Shown piece after piece: positions 27,131-34,763 of a DNA stretch of 64,000 bases. The stretch lies in the NCBI GenBank assembly GCA_905203765.1, contig CAJKXC010000010.1, forward strand, positions 1 to 64,000. Reading direction: 5' to 3'. The notes under the pieces are model-generated. The model did no database searches. It was given only the letters and a program-made list of their open reading frames with translations, and was not told the DNA's origin. The stretch comes from an uncultured Bacteroides sp. GTDB taxonomy: Bacteria; Bacteroidota; Bacteroidia; Bacteroidales; Bacteroidaceae. The translations under genes were made by a program, and so were the position numbers. The number at the start of each line of letters is the position of its first letter. The first letter of the stretch is position 1.

Positions 27131-27743
27131 ATGAAAGTACTATTAGAACAGAGATTTTTCCGTTTATTGTCGGAATACTCGCAACGTAAAGTTTCTGCAT
27201 CCGAATTTGCAGAAGCTATTGAAGAATTAGCTATACATTTGGCTAATTTCAGTATCAATGAACAGGATTATAGCGTTTTACTACGCTATTTCTCTTTTGG
27301 TTTACATCGGCTTAAATCGTATCGTGTGCGGTTTGAGCAAGAAAAAAATACCCTACTTGCATTTGATTGATGAAGCAATAGGATTATTGAACACTGAAAT
27401 GCGCATTGTAAAATGGCGCATTAAATACCCAGAACAATTCAAGCAGCACGCAAACAAGCTGTTTCTATCCCCTCTCCATTTAGCTGACAAAACAAACCTT
27501 GTAAATATCATGGAAATAGTCAGCGGTTTATTTCTTTCCAAACGCATAGTATATCAGAATGGCAAACCCATTCACCTGACGGATTTAGGCAAAGGTTTTG
27601 AATGGTTATTCAATATCAAACTGGGCGATTATCACCAAAAGCATGAAGATGTTATAAAACGAAAATCTACTAAATTAACAGAGTTTCTTAATGGACTGAT
27701 AACCCTTATTCGTAAAGAACACGAAGATAAAGGGTATAGATAA
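27131..27743 (+). pseudogene. rteC: RteC-like regulator, frameshifted in an A7 tract
   Basis: RteC proteins control excision of CTnDOT-type elements. Codons from 27131 run to a stop at 27368-27370; the frame one base further on continues from the same place to 27743. Joined at the run of seven A (near 27346-27352), they make about 203 residues, close to the length of RteC, with the family's C-terminal core ALNi-like stretch FEWLFNIKLGDYHQ followed by RKSTKLTEFLNGL. One A too many explains the break. A real mutation, a sequencing error or slippage-dependent expression are all possible. Confidence 0.7.
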
Positions 27744-27768
27744 TCAGGCGTTTAGCATCAATTTATAC

Positions 27769-27788
27769 GGGGTAGCATATACTACCCT
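27769..27788 (+). terminator. Hairpin after rteC
   Basis: GGGTAG (27770-27775) and CTACCC (27782-27787) pair around CATATA, followed by a moderately T-rich stretch. Short stem, weak terminator candidate 26 bp after the rteC stop. Confidence 0.35.
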
Positions 27789-27872
27789 GTAATTTGTTTG
27801 CTTTCCTTTTCCGAACTTTGCTTCATCAATCGATTGGTAATCATTAATGTATAACCTGAAAAATGAAGCAAT

Positions 27873-28196
27873 ATGTATGTAGATAATTACGAGTTCAAAG
27901 ACTGGATGCAAAAACTACTTGATAAACTGGAAGAAGTAGGCAAAGACGTGAAGAGTTTGCAAACCAATCCCGAAGTAATGCCGGGCGATAAACTTTTGGA
28001 TAATCAGGACTTATGCCTGTTGTTCAAAGTAAGCACCCGAACATTACAGAGATTGCGAAGCAAAAAGATGCTATCTTTTATGATGATTAGCGGAAAAGCC
28101 TATTATCGGGCTTCCGATGTGCGAGAGTTCATAAAGGAAAGGTTTGATGTAGGTACGCTCCGAAAGTTTGAAAAAGAACACGGAACGGATAAATAA
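27873..28196 (+). CDS. Helix-turn-helix protein, excisionase-like
   Basis: 107 residues with a MerR/Xis-type winged helix-turn-helix: LLDNQDLCLLFKVSTRTLQR, then RLRSKKMLSFMMISGKAYYR and ASDVREFIKERF. The N-terminal third is helical. Such proteins act as recombination directionality factors or their regulators in Bacteroides elements. Positioned after rteC as in CTnDOT-like excision operons, and followed by a strong terminator. Confidence 0.8.
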   Translation: MYVDNYEFKDWMQKLLDKLEEVGKDVKSLQTNPEVMPGDKLLDNQDLCLLFKVSTRTLQRLRSKKMLSFMMISGKAYYRASDVREFIKERFDVGTLRKFEKEHGTDK

Positions 28197-28206
28197 GAAA
28201 GAAACT

Positions 28207-28250
28207 ATCCCGAAGTTGTACACGTGGCAACTTCGGGATTTTTCTTTTTG
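28207..28250 (+). terminator. Rho-independent terminator
   Basis: Perfect 12-bp stem ATCCCGAAGTTG (28207-28218) / CAACTTCGGGAT (28228-28239) with a 9-nt loop, then TTTTCTTTTTG. It lies 10 bp after the HTH gene and ends before the convergent mobA gene. Confidence 0.9.
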
Positions 28251-28262
28251 TGCAAGCAGTTT

Positions 28263-28712
28263 TTATTCCTCTGCTGATATTGTCCCCTCCCTTTGATAAG
28301 ACTGTTCAAACCGTCTGCTTAAAAGAACTATCATTTCATTAGTCTTTATCAATTCCAAAGTACATTGTTCCAACTTGTACAGCAAAGCAAGTGCTTTCTT
28401 TTCTGAAAAATTGAAATGAAGTTCCTTCACTACCTGATTATAATTCTGCCCTATGCTCCTGAATTGTGAATAGAACTGTGTTAGCTGAATGTAATAATCA
28501 ACCTTACTTTTATCCCTGACTGTTACCTTGAACGACTTACCAAAAATACAGTTCTTAATAAAATGTGCTTTGATAGTGTAGCCTGACCTATCAAAGAATG
28601 ATAGGAATTTGGCGTTCTCTACATCATCCAAATTGAATGAATAACGATGTGTTCGTGGGTCGAGCTTCGGCTTGCGCCCTCCATTGTTTGGGTACTTCTT
28701 TTTCTGTTCCAT
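28263..28712 (-). CDS. mobA: MobA-type mobilization accessory protein
   Basis: Small DNA-binding protein of the relaxosome in Bacteroides mobilizable and conjugative elements. Recognisable by the basic N-terminus GGRKPKLDPRTHRYSFNLDD, then FLSFFDRSGYTIKAHFI and the C-terminal IGQNYNQVVKEL, then SEKKALALLYKLE. I start at 28712 (MEQKKK); the longer frame from 28817 runs through the inverted-repeat region and is not protein-like. The relaxase gene mobB that normally follows is absent: downstream comes the convergent HTH gene. The protein may still act in trans with a related element's relaxase. Confidence 0.82.
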   Translation of the reverse strand: MEQKKKYPNNGGRKPKLDPRTHRYSFNLDDVENAKFLSFFDRSGYTIKAHFIKNCIFGKSFKVTVRDKSKVDYYIQLTQFYSQFRSIGQNYNQVVKELHFNFSEKKALALLYKLEQCTLELIKTNEMIVLLSRRFEQSYQREGTISAEE

Positions 28713-28752
28713 AATTATAATTTTTACAAGGTTTACGACTTCGGAGTAAACC

Positions 28753-28840
28753 AAACCACCTGATAAGGTGGCAAGGTTTTGAGGTGCAAAAAGCGAATAG
28801 CGGACCTCAAAACACAACTTGCTATGTTCTAATGAACATA
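28753..28840. other. Cluster of inverted repeats upstream of mobA, oriT candidate
   Basis: Three perfect short inverted repeats lie within 90 bp: CCACC-TGATAA-GGTGG (28756-28771), TTTTGAGGT (28777-28785) with ACCTCAAAA (28804-28812), and TATGTTC-TAAT-GAACATA (28823-28840). Position next to mobA and the repeat structure fit a transfer origin. The nick site cannot be identified by eye. Confidence 0.45.
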
Positions 28841-29201
28841 AAAATCCTCCTTCCGTCGGATTGCCAAAGCAAGCGGTTCGGCTTCTTCCTCTGTCTGTTT
28901 ATCGATTACAAAATTACAGACAGCAAATTGTCTTTGAAATATAACCCACTACGCCAAATAACGACACAAACGGTCAAAGTAACCCTGTTTTTAAAAGCGT
29001 CTGTTTTTACCCCTTTCTTTGCCTGAAATTGATTGAATGAAAGCAATATATAAGACTGCCAAACAATCTTTAGAAATGGCTTTAAACTATGCTTGAAAGC
29101 TATTTAAAGAAAAAACGATATAGCTATAAAACTGGCTGGCATTCTTTCAATCAGTATCAGAAATCAATCAACTTATTTATAAACCATTAAAAATTGAAAG
29201 C

Positions 29202-29489
29202 ATGGAAGAAGTAAAACAATCATTACAGCAAAAACAGGAGAACTACAAAGCGGCGTATCTCCAAAAGCGAACAATCTGCAACCGTCAAAGCGTGTACATA
29301 AGCGGAGAGATACAGAAACGTATCATGCAGATTGTAGGCGTTATTACTGGCAAACAGGTAAGTATCGGTAACTTCATTGACAATGTATTGGAAGAGCATT
29401 TGAATACACACAATGATGTTCTTTCGGCTCTCTACCGGGAAGAAATGCAAAAAGGAATATTCAACGAGCCAAAAGAGAAAAACGTATGA
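29202..29489 (+). CDS. DUF3408-like protein
   Basis: 95 residues. The central part VYISGEIQKRIMQIVGVITG, then FIDNVLEEHLNTH, follows the DUF3408 pattern, a ribbon-helix-helix-like family found in Bacteroides transfer regions. The 175 bp upstream is AT-rich with no gene recognised. Its stop overlaps the next start by 4 bp (ATGA), indicating co-translation with the HTH protein. Confidence 0.75.
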   Translation: MEEVKQSLQQKQENYKAAYLQKRTICNRQSVYISGEIQKRIMQIVGVITGKQVSIGNFIDNVLEEHLNTHNDVLSALYREEMQKGIFNEPKEKNV

Positions 29490-29791
29490 ATATCATAACT
29501 ATTGAGGAACAGACTTTTAAACAGGTGTGCGGTCGGTTTTCCGGCTTCGCCAGTCAGGTGGAACGGATTTGCAAAGAGAATACCCGCCAGCCGGATGAAT
29601 GGCTGTCAGGTCGTGAAGTGTGTGCCCTGCTGGGTATCAGCATCCGAAGTTTGCAGAGCTATCGGGATAGCGGTAAACTGGGCTACTCCCAAATAGGTAA
29701 CAAGCTGTACTATAAATCTGCCGATATTGAAAGACTGATTGCAGAATGTACGGAAAACAAGATAACGAATTATAAATCAAACAATAAATAA
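29486..29791 (+). CDS. Helix-turn-helix protein, excisionase-like
   Basis: 101 residues; winged HTH WLSGREVCALLGISIRSLQS, then YRDSGKLGYSQIGNKLYYKS and ADIERLI. The LSxREVCxLLGIS pattern is the standard one for helix-turn-helix proteins that accompany integrases in Bacteroides elements. Overlaps DUF3408 by 4 bp and is followed after 10 bp by the DUF3876 gene. Confidence 0.82.
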   Translation: MNIITIEEQTFKQVCGRFSGFASQVERICKENTRQPDEWLSGREVCALLGISIRSLQSYRDSGKLGYSQIGNKLYYKSADIERLIAECTENKITNYKSNNK

Positions 29792-29801
29792 ATATTGTCC
29801 T

Positions 29802-30104
29802 ATGGAAAAGAAAGAAGAAAATAATACGGAAATAAACCAGTCATTCAAATTGTCTGCCATTGTCGGAATTTGGGAAAGTTTAAACCTTCATCCTACGGTG
29901 ATGATATACCAAAGCAAGAAAAAGTATTTCCTTTCGATGCTCCATGTATCTGATAACGGACAGGCGAAACCAGCCGTTTACGAGATACAGAAAGAAGATA
30001 ACCGTTACTTCATCGTTGAAGCCTTTAAACGGCTTTATATCGGCTATGATGCGGTAAAAGATAGTATTTCCATATTTTACTATGGCGAGTATCTGCGTAA
30101 CTGA
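29802..30104 (+). CDS. DUF3876 family protein
   Basis: 100 residues with no membrane segment. KLSAIVGIWESLNLHPTVMI and YYGEYLR near the end are features of DUF3876 proteins, which sit between HTH genes in many Bacteroides integrative elements. Function unknown. Part of the run DUF3408-HTH-DUF3876-HTH. Confidence 0.72.
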   Translation: MEKKEENNTEINQSFKLSAIVGIWESLNLHPTVMIYQSKKKYFLSMLHVSDNGQAKPAVYEIQKEDNRYFIVEAFKRLYIGYDAVKDSISIFYYGEYLRN

Positions 30105-30163
30105 CAGGTGTATGTCTGTCAATCATTCAAACGAATTATAAATCAATATAACGATATAACAAT

Positions 30164-30457
30164 ATGGAACTGATAAACAGCAACAGTGAAATAATTAGGG
30201 ACTTCTTTCAGTCTATGGATAGAATGTTAGACGGTATCAACCGACTGGCAAAGGAAAGCAGACCGCATTTGAACGGTGAAAAGTTTCTAAGCAACCGGGA
30301 AGCATCCAAATATCTGAAAGTAAGCATCCGCACGCTGCAAGAATGGAGAGATACGGGCGTTATCCCTTACATTCAGATAAAAGGCAAAATAATCTACCGT
30401 CAAAGCGATATAGAAAGGCTTTTGCAGACCTATTATAATAAAGAACGGCAGGAATAA
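30164..30457 (+). CDS. Helix-turn-helix protein, excisionase-like
   Basis: 97 residues; winged HTH FLSNREASKYLKVSIRTLQE, then WRDTGVIPYIQIKGKIIYRQ and SDIERLLQ. Clearly paralogous to the products at 27873 and 29486. As the HTH gene nearest the integrases it is the best candidate for the excisionase, though this is inference. Confidence 0.8.
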   Translation: MELINSNSEIIRDFFQSMDRMLDGINRLAKESRPHLNGEKFLSNREASKYLKVSIRTLQEWRDTGVIPYIQIKGKIIYRQSDIERLLQTYYNKERQE

Positions 30458-30501
30458 CCTACCATCCTTGAAACACACATTTTTTTCCGAAACTGACTAA
30501 G

Positions 30502-30652
30502 AACATTAACTTTATTAGTGTAGTATTCCGTCTGTGCAAGTCTTTAACTAAAAATACAACCCGGAGCGCAGCGCAGGTGTGGAGATTTTTAGTTAAACCC
30601 GTAGGGCTTGGACTTGAACGGACGGAATACGGAGCTTACCTTTGTTAATGTT
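30502..30652. repeat. Large nested inverted repeat between xis-like gene and integrase
   Basis: Three nested arm pairs over 151 bp: AACATTAAC (30502-30510) with GTTAATGTT (30644-30652); GTATTCCGTCTGTGCAAGTC (30523-30542) with the complement of 30611-30630, two mismatches; TTTAACTAAAAAT (30543-30555) with ATTTTTAGTTAAA (30585-30597), perfect. The loop carries CCCGGAGCGCAGCGCAGG. No gene fits here. It can fold as a cruciform or long RNA hairpin. Confidence 0.8.
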
Positions 30653-30714
30653 TTATTCAGCTTTGGAAAAAGTACGAAAGCCAGATAAGAAATAGAATAC
30701 GGTAAAACTGTATT

Positions 30715-32037
30715 TTATTTTTTTTCGGGAAATATCTGATTGATTTTCTTCCAATGGGGAAACTTCTTATGTGCCATTTCTGCGGTTATATCGCTTTCAA
30801 TCACTTGGTATTTACCGTTTACTTTATTAAACAGCTTCTTCATGTCCTCGTTCACTTTCTGATTGGTGATTTTGGCGTATATCTGTGTTGTTTGAATAGA
30901 ACAGTGTCCCATGAGTTTGGAAAGCGTTTCTATCGGAACTCCCTGTGATATACACGTTTGGGTAGCGTATGTATGGCGTGCCATGTGATAGGTTAAATTC
31001 CGTTCTATACCGCATAATTTGGCTATTTCTTTCAGATTGATGCAGATATTGGAAAGACTTATCATGTTAAAAACCTTATCCGTTTTCCGTTCGTTCTTGT
31101 ACTTCTCAATAATCATCAGAGGGATGCTTAACAGTTTAATATTACATACCGTCTTCGTCTTTTGGCGTGGTATCTTTATCCATGTGCTGCCGTCCTGTTC
31201 CGTTATCAGGTTATCAACCGACAAGGCGCACATATCCGCATACGACAAACCCGTAAAAGACGAAAAAATAAACCAGTCCCTTGTACGGTAATATCTTTTA
31301 GTCGCTATCGGAGTGGTGAGTAACTTTTGAAATTCTTCTTCCGTTAAGTACCTGTACTTTTTCAAAGGCTGTTCCGCTACATAATTCATAAACGGGTTAC
31401 GTCTTAGTGTTCCCTGATTGATGGCACATGTGACTATCTTCTTTAGTGAAATCATGTGTCCCAAAACGGTGCTTGCCTGCATCCGTTTTTCTACCCTCAA
31501 ATAGAAATCGAAATCGTTTATAAACTTATGCGTAAGGCTGACTAACGGCACATCTTCCGAATTGTATTTCATGCGGATAAAGTTAGAGAGGTGCTTAAAT
31601 GTCAATAGATAGCAATAGTAACTATCATAAACACGGTTTACACCTACGCATTTTTCATACTCTGCGTTATGTTCCTGAAACAGTTGTAACAGGTTACTTG
31701 CTTTTTCCCCGATACCGTTTAAGGCGTTTTTCACCCTTTCGGCTGTTACATACCCTTCGGTTTCCACTATCCGGGAATAATGGGCTTTTACCTGCTTCTC
31801 CAAACGGTCAAGTGTCCGGTTTATCTCCATGAGTTCTTTTCTTTCTTTTTTCGCCCGTCCTTTCTTTGCGTCCCAATCAGAGGATGAAAGATTTATTTTC
31901 GTGCTGAACTGTACGGAGTTCGCATCTACCGTTATGCGTCCGACAATCGGACAAGTTCCGTCTTTTCTGCGTTTGGATGTATTGAGATAAAACAAGACAG
32001 CAAAGGTGCTTCTTTGTTTTTTTTTATTCTTTTCCAT
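30715..32037 (-). CDS. Tyrosine recombinase/integrase 1
   Basis: 440 residues: N-terminal Arm-DNA-binding domain (FAVLFYLNTSKRRKDGTCPI), SAM-like core-binding domain around 120-220 and a phage-integrase catalytic domain. The catalytic C-terminal motifs are HMARHTYATQ (H-x-x-R), MGHCSIQTTQIYAKI with the nucleophile Tyr. The expected first arginine of the tetrad is missing: the site reads FTGLSYADMCAL, as in IntDOT of CTnDOT, where it is Ser. It lies 26 bp downstream of integrase 2 and is probably co-transcribed with it. Confidence 0.93.
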   Translation of the reverse strand: MEKNKKKQRSTFAVLFYLNTSKRRKDGTCPIVGRITVDANSVQFSTKINLSSSDWDAKKGRAKKERKELMEINRTLDRLEKQVKAHYSRIVETEGYVTAERVKNALNGIGEKASNLLQLFQEHNAEYEKCVGVNRVYDSYYCYLLTFKHLSNFIRMKYNSEDVPLVSLTHKFINDFDFYLRVEKRMQASTVLGHMISLKKIVTCAINQGTLRRNPFMNYVAEQPLKKYRYLTEEEFQKLLTTPIATKRYYRTRDWFIFSSFTGLSYADMCALSVDNLITEQDGSTWIKIPRQKTKTVCNIKLLSIPLMIIEKYKNERKTDKVFNMISLSNICINLKEIAKLCGIERNLTYHMARHTYATQTCISQGVPIETLSKLMGHCSIQTTQIYAKITNQKVNEDMKKLFNKVNGKYQVIESDITAEMAHKKFPHWKKINQIFPEKK

Positions 32038-32063
32038 ATTGATAATTATTTAGAATGATTTGT

Positions 32064-33296
32064 TTATTGCCCTGTGCCAACCAACCGGAATTTATCTTTT
32101 ATCCGTTCTTCCAGTTTGTCGGTGTCTTCTGATATTTTGTCATTGCTGATTTTTGCGTATATCTGCGTGGAACGCAAATCCCTATGTCCTAACATACGGC
32201 TTACTGTTTCTATCGGTACGCCTTGAGATAAGCAAATTTCCGATGCGTATGTATGCCGTCCGGCATGGAAAATTAAGCGTCTATCAATGTTACACAGTTT
32301 GGCTATCACCTTCAAATTTTTATTTAGTTTTCCACAACTAAGCATCGGTAACAGTTTTTCGTCAGGGGCTAAACCTTTGTACTTGTCAAGGATTTGTAGG
32401 GGAATTTCCATTAAGGGAATTTCACAGGGCGTTCCGGTTTTCTGCCGGGTGGTTTCTATCCATAGCACGCCATCGGAAGCCCTAACGATATTCTTTGCAG
32501 TCAGGTTGCAAATATCCCTGTATGCCAAACCTGTAAAGACAGAAAACAGAAACATGTCACGTGTTAAATATCTGCAAGGATGGTCTAATGGTGTGACCAT
32601 TATTTTGTTCAGTTCGTCACGTGTCAGATATTTTTGTTCGGGCTTCGGTCTTTCAGGTGAATAGCCATCAAACGGGTCACGGGTTATAATTCCCTCCCCA
32701 ATGGTAAGTTTTATCATTTTACGCAAATGGCGCATGATACCTAATATCGTGTTGGGCTTTAATTTCAGTTCCACACGTAGATAAAAATCGTATTTTTCGA
32801 TGAAAGAGAAATCAAGCTGTGTAAATGGAATATCCGATAGCTTGCATTTCAGGGACATAAACCGTTTAAGATGGTTCAGGGAGTTTTCATACTGTACCTG
32901 TGTGGATAACTCACGGTTCACACCTACACGTTTCTTAAATTCTTCATTGTGGCGTGTAAAGTATCTGATTAGTGTTTCCTGCTGGGATGCGATGCCCTGA
33001 AAAGCGTTCTTTACCTCGCTTGCAGTGATAGTGTTCTTTTCTTCCTGCAACTTACGGTAACTGGTGTTTATCGCCACCCCCATTTTATCCAGTATGGCGT
33101 TTACTTCGGTAGCGTGTTTGCTCTTACCCGTTACCCTGCCTGAAACAATATCCCAAAGGGATGCTTTAGCGGTAACTTTTGCACTGAACTGTACAACATC
33201 TTTTCCGATGGTGATTTTTCCTATAACGGGGCACTCGCCGTTTTTCTTTTCATCGGTCTTTCTTAAATAGAAATGCACTTTCAATTCTGTTTTCAT
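32064..33296 (-). CDS. Tyrosine recombinase/integrase 2
   Basis: 410 residues with the same architecture as its neighbour: Arm domain (KVHFYLRKTDEKKNGECPVI), core-binding domain and catalytic domain ending AGRHTYASE, then GHRDLRSTQIYAKI. Here too the Arg I position is changed (FTGLAYRDICNL). The two integrases are paralogues, not duplicates of one another. They are the last genes before the right end of the element, reading inwards. Confidence 0.93.
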   Translation of the reverse strand: MKTELKVHFYLRKTDEKKNGECPVIGKITIGKDVVQFSAKVTAKASLWDIVSGRVTGKSKHATEVNAILDKMGVAINTSYRKLQEEKNTITASEVKNAFQGIASQQETLIRYFTRHNEEFKKRVGVNRELSTQVQYENSLNHLKRFMSLKCKLSDIPFTQLDFSFIEKYDFYLRVELKLKPNTILGIMRHLRKMIKLTIGEGIITRDPFDGYSPERPKPEQKYLTRDELNKIMVTPLDHPCRYLTRDMFLFSVFTGLAYRDICNLTAKNIVRASDGVLWIETTRQKTGTPCEIPLMEIPLQILDKYKGLAPDEKLLPMLSCGKLNKNLKVIAKLCNIDRRLIFHAGRHTYASEICLSQGVPIETVSRMLGHRDLRSTQIYAKISNDKISEDTDKLEERIKDKFRLVGTGQ

Positions 33297-33467
33297 ATCT
33301 CTGTTTTTTTAAGTTGATAAAATTACATTCAACAGAGTTATTTGAAATGATGCAAGCCACTGACAAACAGACCTCTCAAAGGTCTAATAAGGACAGCAAA
33401 AAGAGAGAAACGAGCCAATTTGCAGAAGCCCTTCCTAATTCCTTATTTTTCTGCCTGTTGCTGACCT

Positions 33468-33494
33468 CTAAAAAGGGTAACGGATAAGCAACGG
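33468..33494 (+). repeat. Direct repeat near right end of the element (arm-site candidate)
   Basis: CTAAAAAGGGTAACGGATAA plus GCAACGG, the partner of 24557-24581, in direct orientation and 125 bp inside the right junction. The 320 bp between integrase 2 and this junction (33297-33618) carry no gene that I can support. Confidence 0.45.
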
Positions 33495-33618
33495 AACTAC
33501 TACCTGAATACGCTCTTTTTTTCTTTTTCAAGGGTGGACAGCTAACGACTACAAACGACAAACATACATGATTATCTGCGCTTTACGTTTTATTGCTAAT
33601 GATTACCTTTTCTGTATA

Positions 33619-33625
33619 TACTTTC
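33619..33625 (+). other. attR coupling sequence TACTTTC
   Basis: Right junction of the mobile element: immediately after it the frame of the interrupted btuB resumes with TAC GCT TCG (YAS). It differs from TACATTC at the left junction by one base. The pair would arise from recombination between a chromosomal and an element site with a heterologous overlap. Confidence 0.65.
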
Positions 33626-33673
33626 TACGCTTCGTTGACGTTGCAATTCGGCCAGAAGAAGAAAAGAAGCTAA
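33623..33673 (+). pseudogene. Displaced native 3' end of btuB
   Basis: Sixteen codons FYASLTLQFGQKKKRS and a stop (33671-33673). This is a canonical TonB-receptor C-terminus, an alternating strand with a terminal aromatic followed by basic residues, and it completes the receptor interrupted at 24495 in the correct frame. It sits 35 bp before the cbiK start, showing that btuB and cbiK were adjacent before the insertion. Confidence 0.85.
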
Positions 33674-33708
33674 CATATTTATATTAACCCTTTTAAAAGA
33701 TTAACGAC

Positions 33709-34737
33709 ATGAAACAATTCAAATTTATGATGATGGCAGCCCTGGCTGTCTTGATGTCTTTCTCAGCAATCTCTTGCTCGGATGACGATGATGTGGCACA
33801 GTCCAACCATGACAAGAAGATGGAAGCTGTCAGCGCCGAGGTAAAAGCCGGTAAGAAGCATGACACGGCTTTGTTGCTCGTAACATTCGGCAGTACTTGG
33901 GATGCACCGCAAGAAACGTTCAAAGGAATGAAGAAGCAGTTCGCTGACAAGTTCAGCAACATGGATGTTTATTTCTCCTTTACTTCCGAAATCTGTATGA
34001 CACGTTGCGCAGCCAAAGGCTGGAACTATTATGCTCCTTCTTTCTATCTGGAAGCTATCGGCCTTGCCGGATACAAGACGGTTTGCGTACAGTCACTGCA
34101 CGTGATACCGGGCGAAGAGTTCCTGCGCGTACAAAGCGTAGTGAAGGACTTCCACAACAGTGGAGACCATCCCGAATTCGGTGATGTAAAGGTTTACCTT
34201 GCCGGTCCGTTGCTGGAAGAAGCATCTGACGTGAAAGAGGTTGCACGCATCTTGAACAATTCTTATAAAGACAAGGTAGCCGAAGGCAAACTGGTAACTT
34301 TCATGGGACACGGTAACCCCGAAGGCTGGAACTACGGTAACGGAAACTCACGCTATACCATGTTGGAAGAAGAACTTCAGAAACTTAATCCGAACTATTA
34401 CGTTGCTACAGTCGATATGGAAGACAACTATGTAGACAACATGATTGAACGTATGCAGGACAACGGCAAGACCGCCGGCGACGTCATCTGCCATCCGTTG
34501 ATGTCTATTGCCGGTGACCATGCCAACAATGACATGAAAGGCGGCGTAAGCGAAACTGATCCCGAAGAAGGAAGCTGGCGTTACGAACTGGGCAAAGCAG
34601 GATATAACTGTCCGCTCAGCAACTGCGACATCAAAGGACTGGGAGATTACAGCGAGATTGTAAACGTATGGATGAGCCACATGCAAAAGGCTTTGCAGAA
34701 CGACCCGATGTATGATCCGGATGCAGAAGAAGAATAA
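33709..34737 (+). CDS. cbiK: CbiK-type cobaltochelatase, predicted surface lipoprotein
   Basis: CbiK inserts Co2+ into sirohydrochlorin. The chelatase core has LLVTFGSTWDAPQ, FTSEICMTR, FMGHGNPEGWNY with the first metal-ligand histidine and PLMSIAGDHANNDMKGG with the second. Unlike enterobacterial CbiK it starts with a lipoprotein signal (MKQFKFMMMAALAVLMSFSA then ISC) and the mature end CSDDDD, which matches the Bacteroides lipoprotein export signal for surface display. It is 342 residues against about 260 for cytosolic CbiK. Originally directly downstream of btuB; the element now separates it from that riboswitch. A binding rather than catalytic role is possible. Confidence 0.88.
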   Translation: MKQFKFMMMAALAVLMSFSAISCSDDDDVAQSNHDKKMEAVSAEVKAGKKHDTALLLVTFGSTWDAPQETFKGMKKQFADKFSNMDVYFSFTSEICMTRCAAKGWNYYAPSFYLEAIGLAGYKTVCVQSLHVIPGEEFLRVQSVVKDFHNSGDHPEFGDVKVYLAGPLLEEASDVKEVARILNNSYKDKVAEGKLVTFMGHGNPEGWNYGNGNSRYTMLEEELQKLNPNYYVATVDMEDNYVDNMIERMQDNGKTAGDVICHPLMSIAGDHANNDMKGGVSETDPEEGSWRYELGKAGYNCPLSNCDIKGLGDYSEIVNVWMSHMQKALQNDPMYDPDAEEE

Positions 34738-34763
34738 TCAGCATTAATTTCTCTTCATAACAC

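Larger units (their letters stand above)
24489..33625. mobile_element. 9.1-kb tyrosine-recombinase element in the 3' end of btuB
   Basis: The ends are defined by the host gene itself: btuB reads normally up to TACATTC (24489-24495) and its native 3' end resumes after TACTTTC (33619-33625). Inside are an AraC regulator, an outer-membrane-like protein, a small protein, a frameshifted RteC, MobA without a relaxase, DUF3408, DUF3876, three excisionase-like HTH proteins and two tandem tyrosine integrases at the right end. AT content is visibly higher than the flanks. No tra genes are present, so it is a mobilizable or decayed derivative of the CTnDOT-like group. Confidence 0.88.

Noticed and set aside
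28784..29026. 80-codon open frame upstream of the DUF3408 gene
   Set aside because: Overlaps the inverted-repeat cluster and is low in protein-like features; treated as part of the noncoding transfer-origin region.
33693..33962. 89-codon open frame antisense to the start of cbiK
   Set aside because: Shadow of the lipoprotein signal region of a well supported gene.
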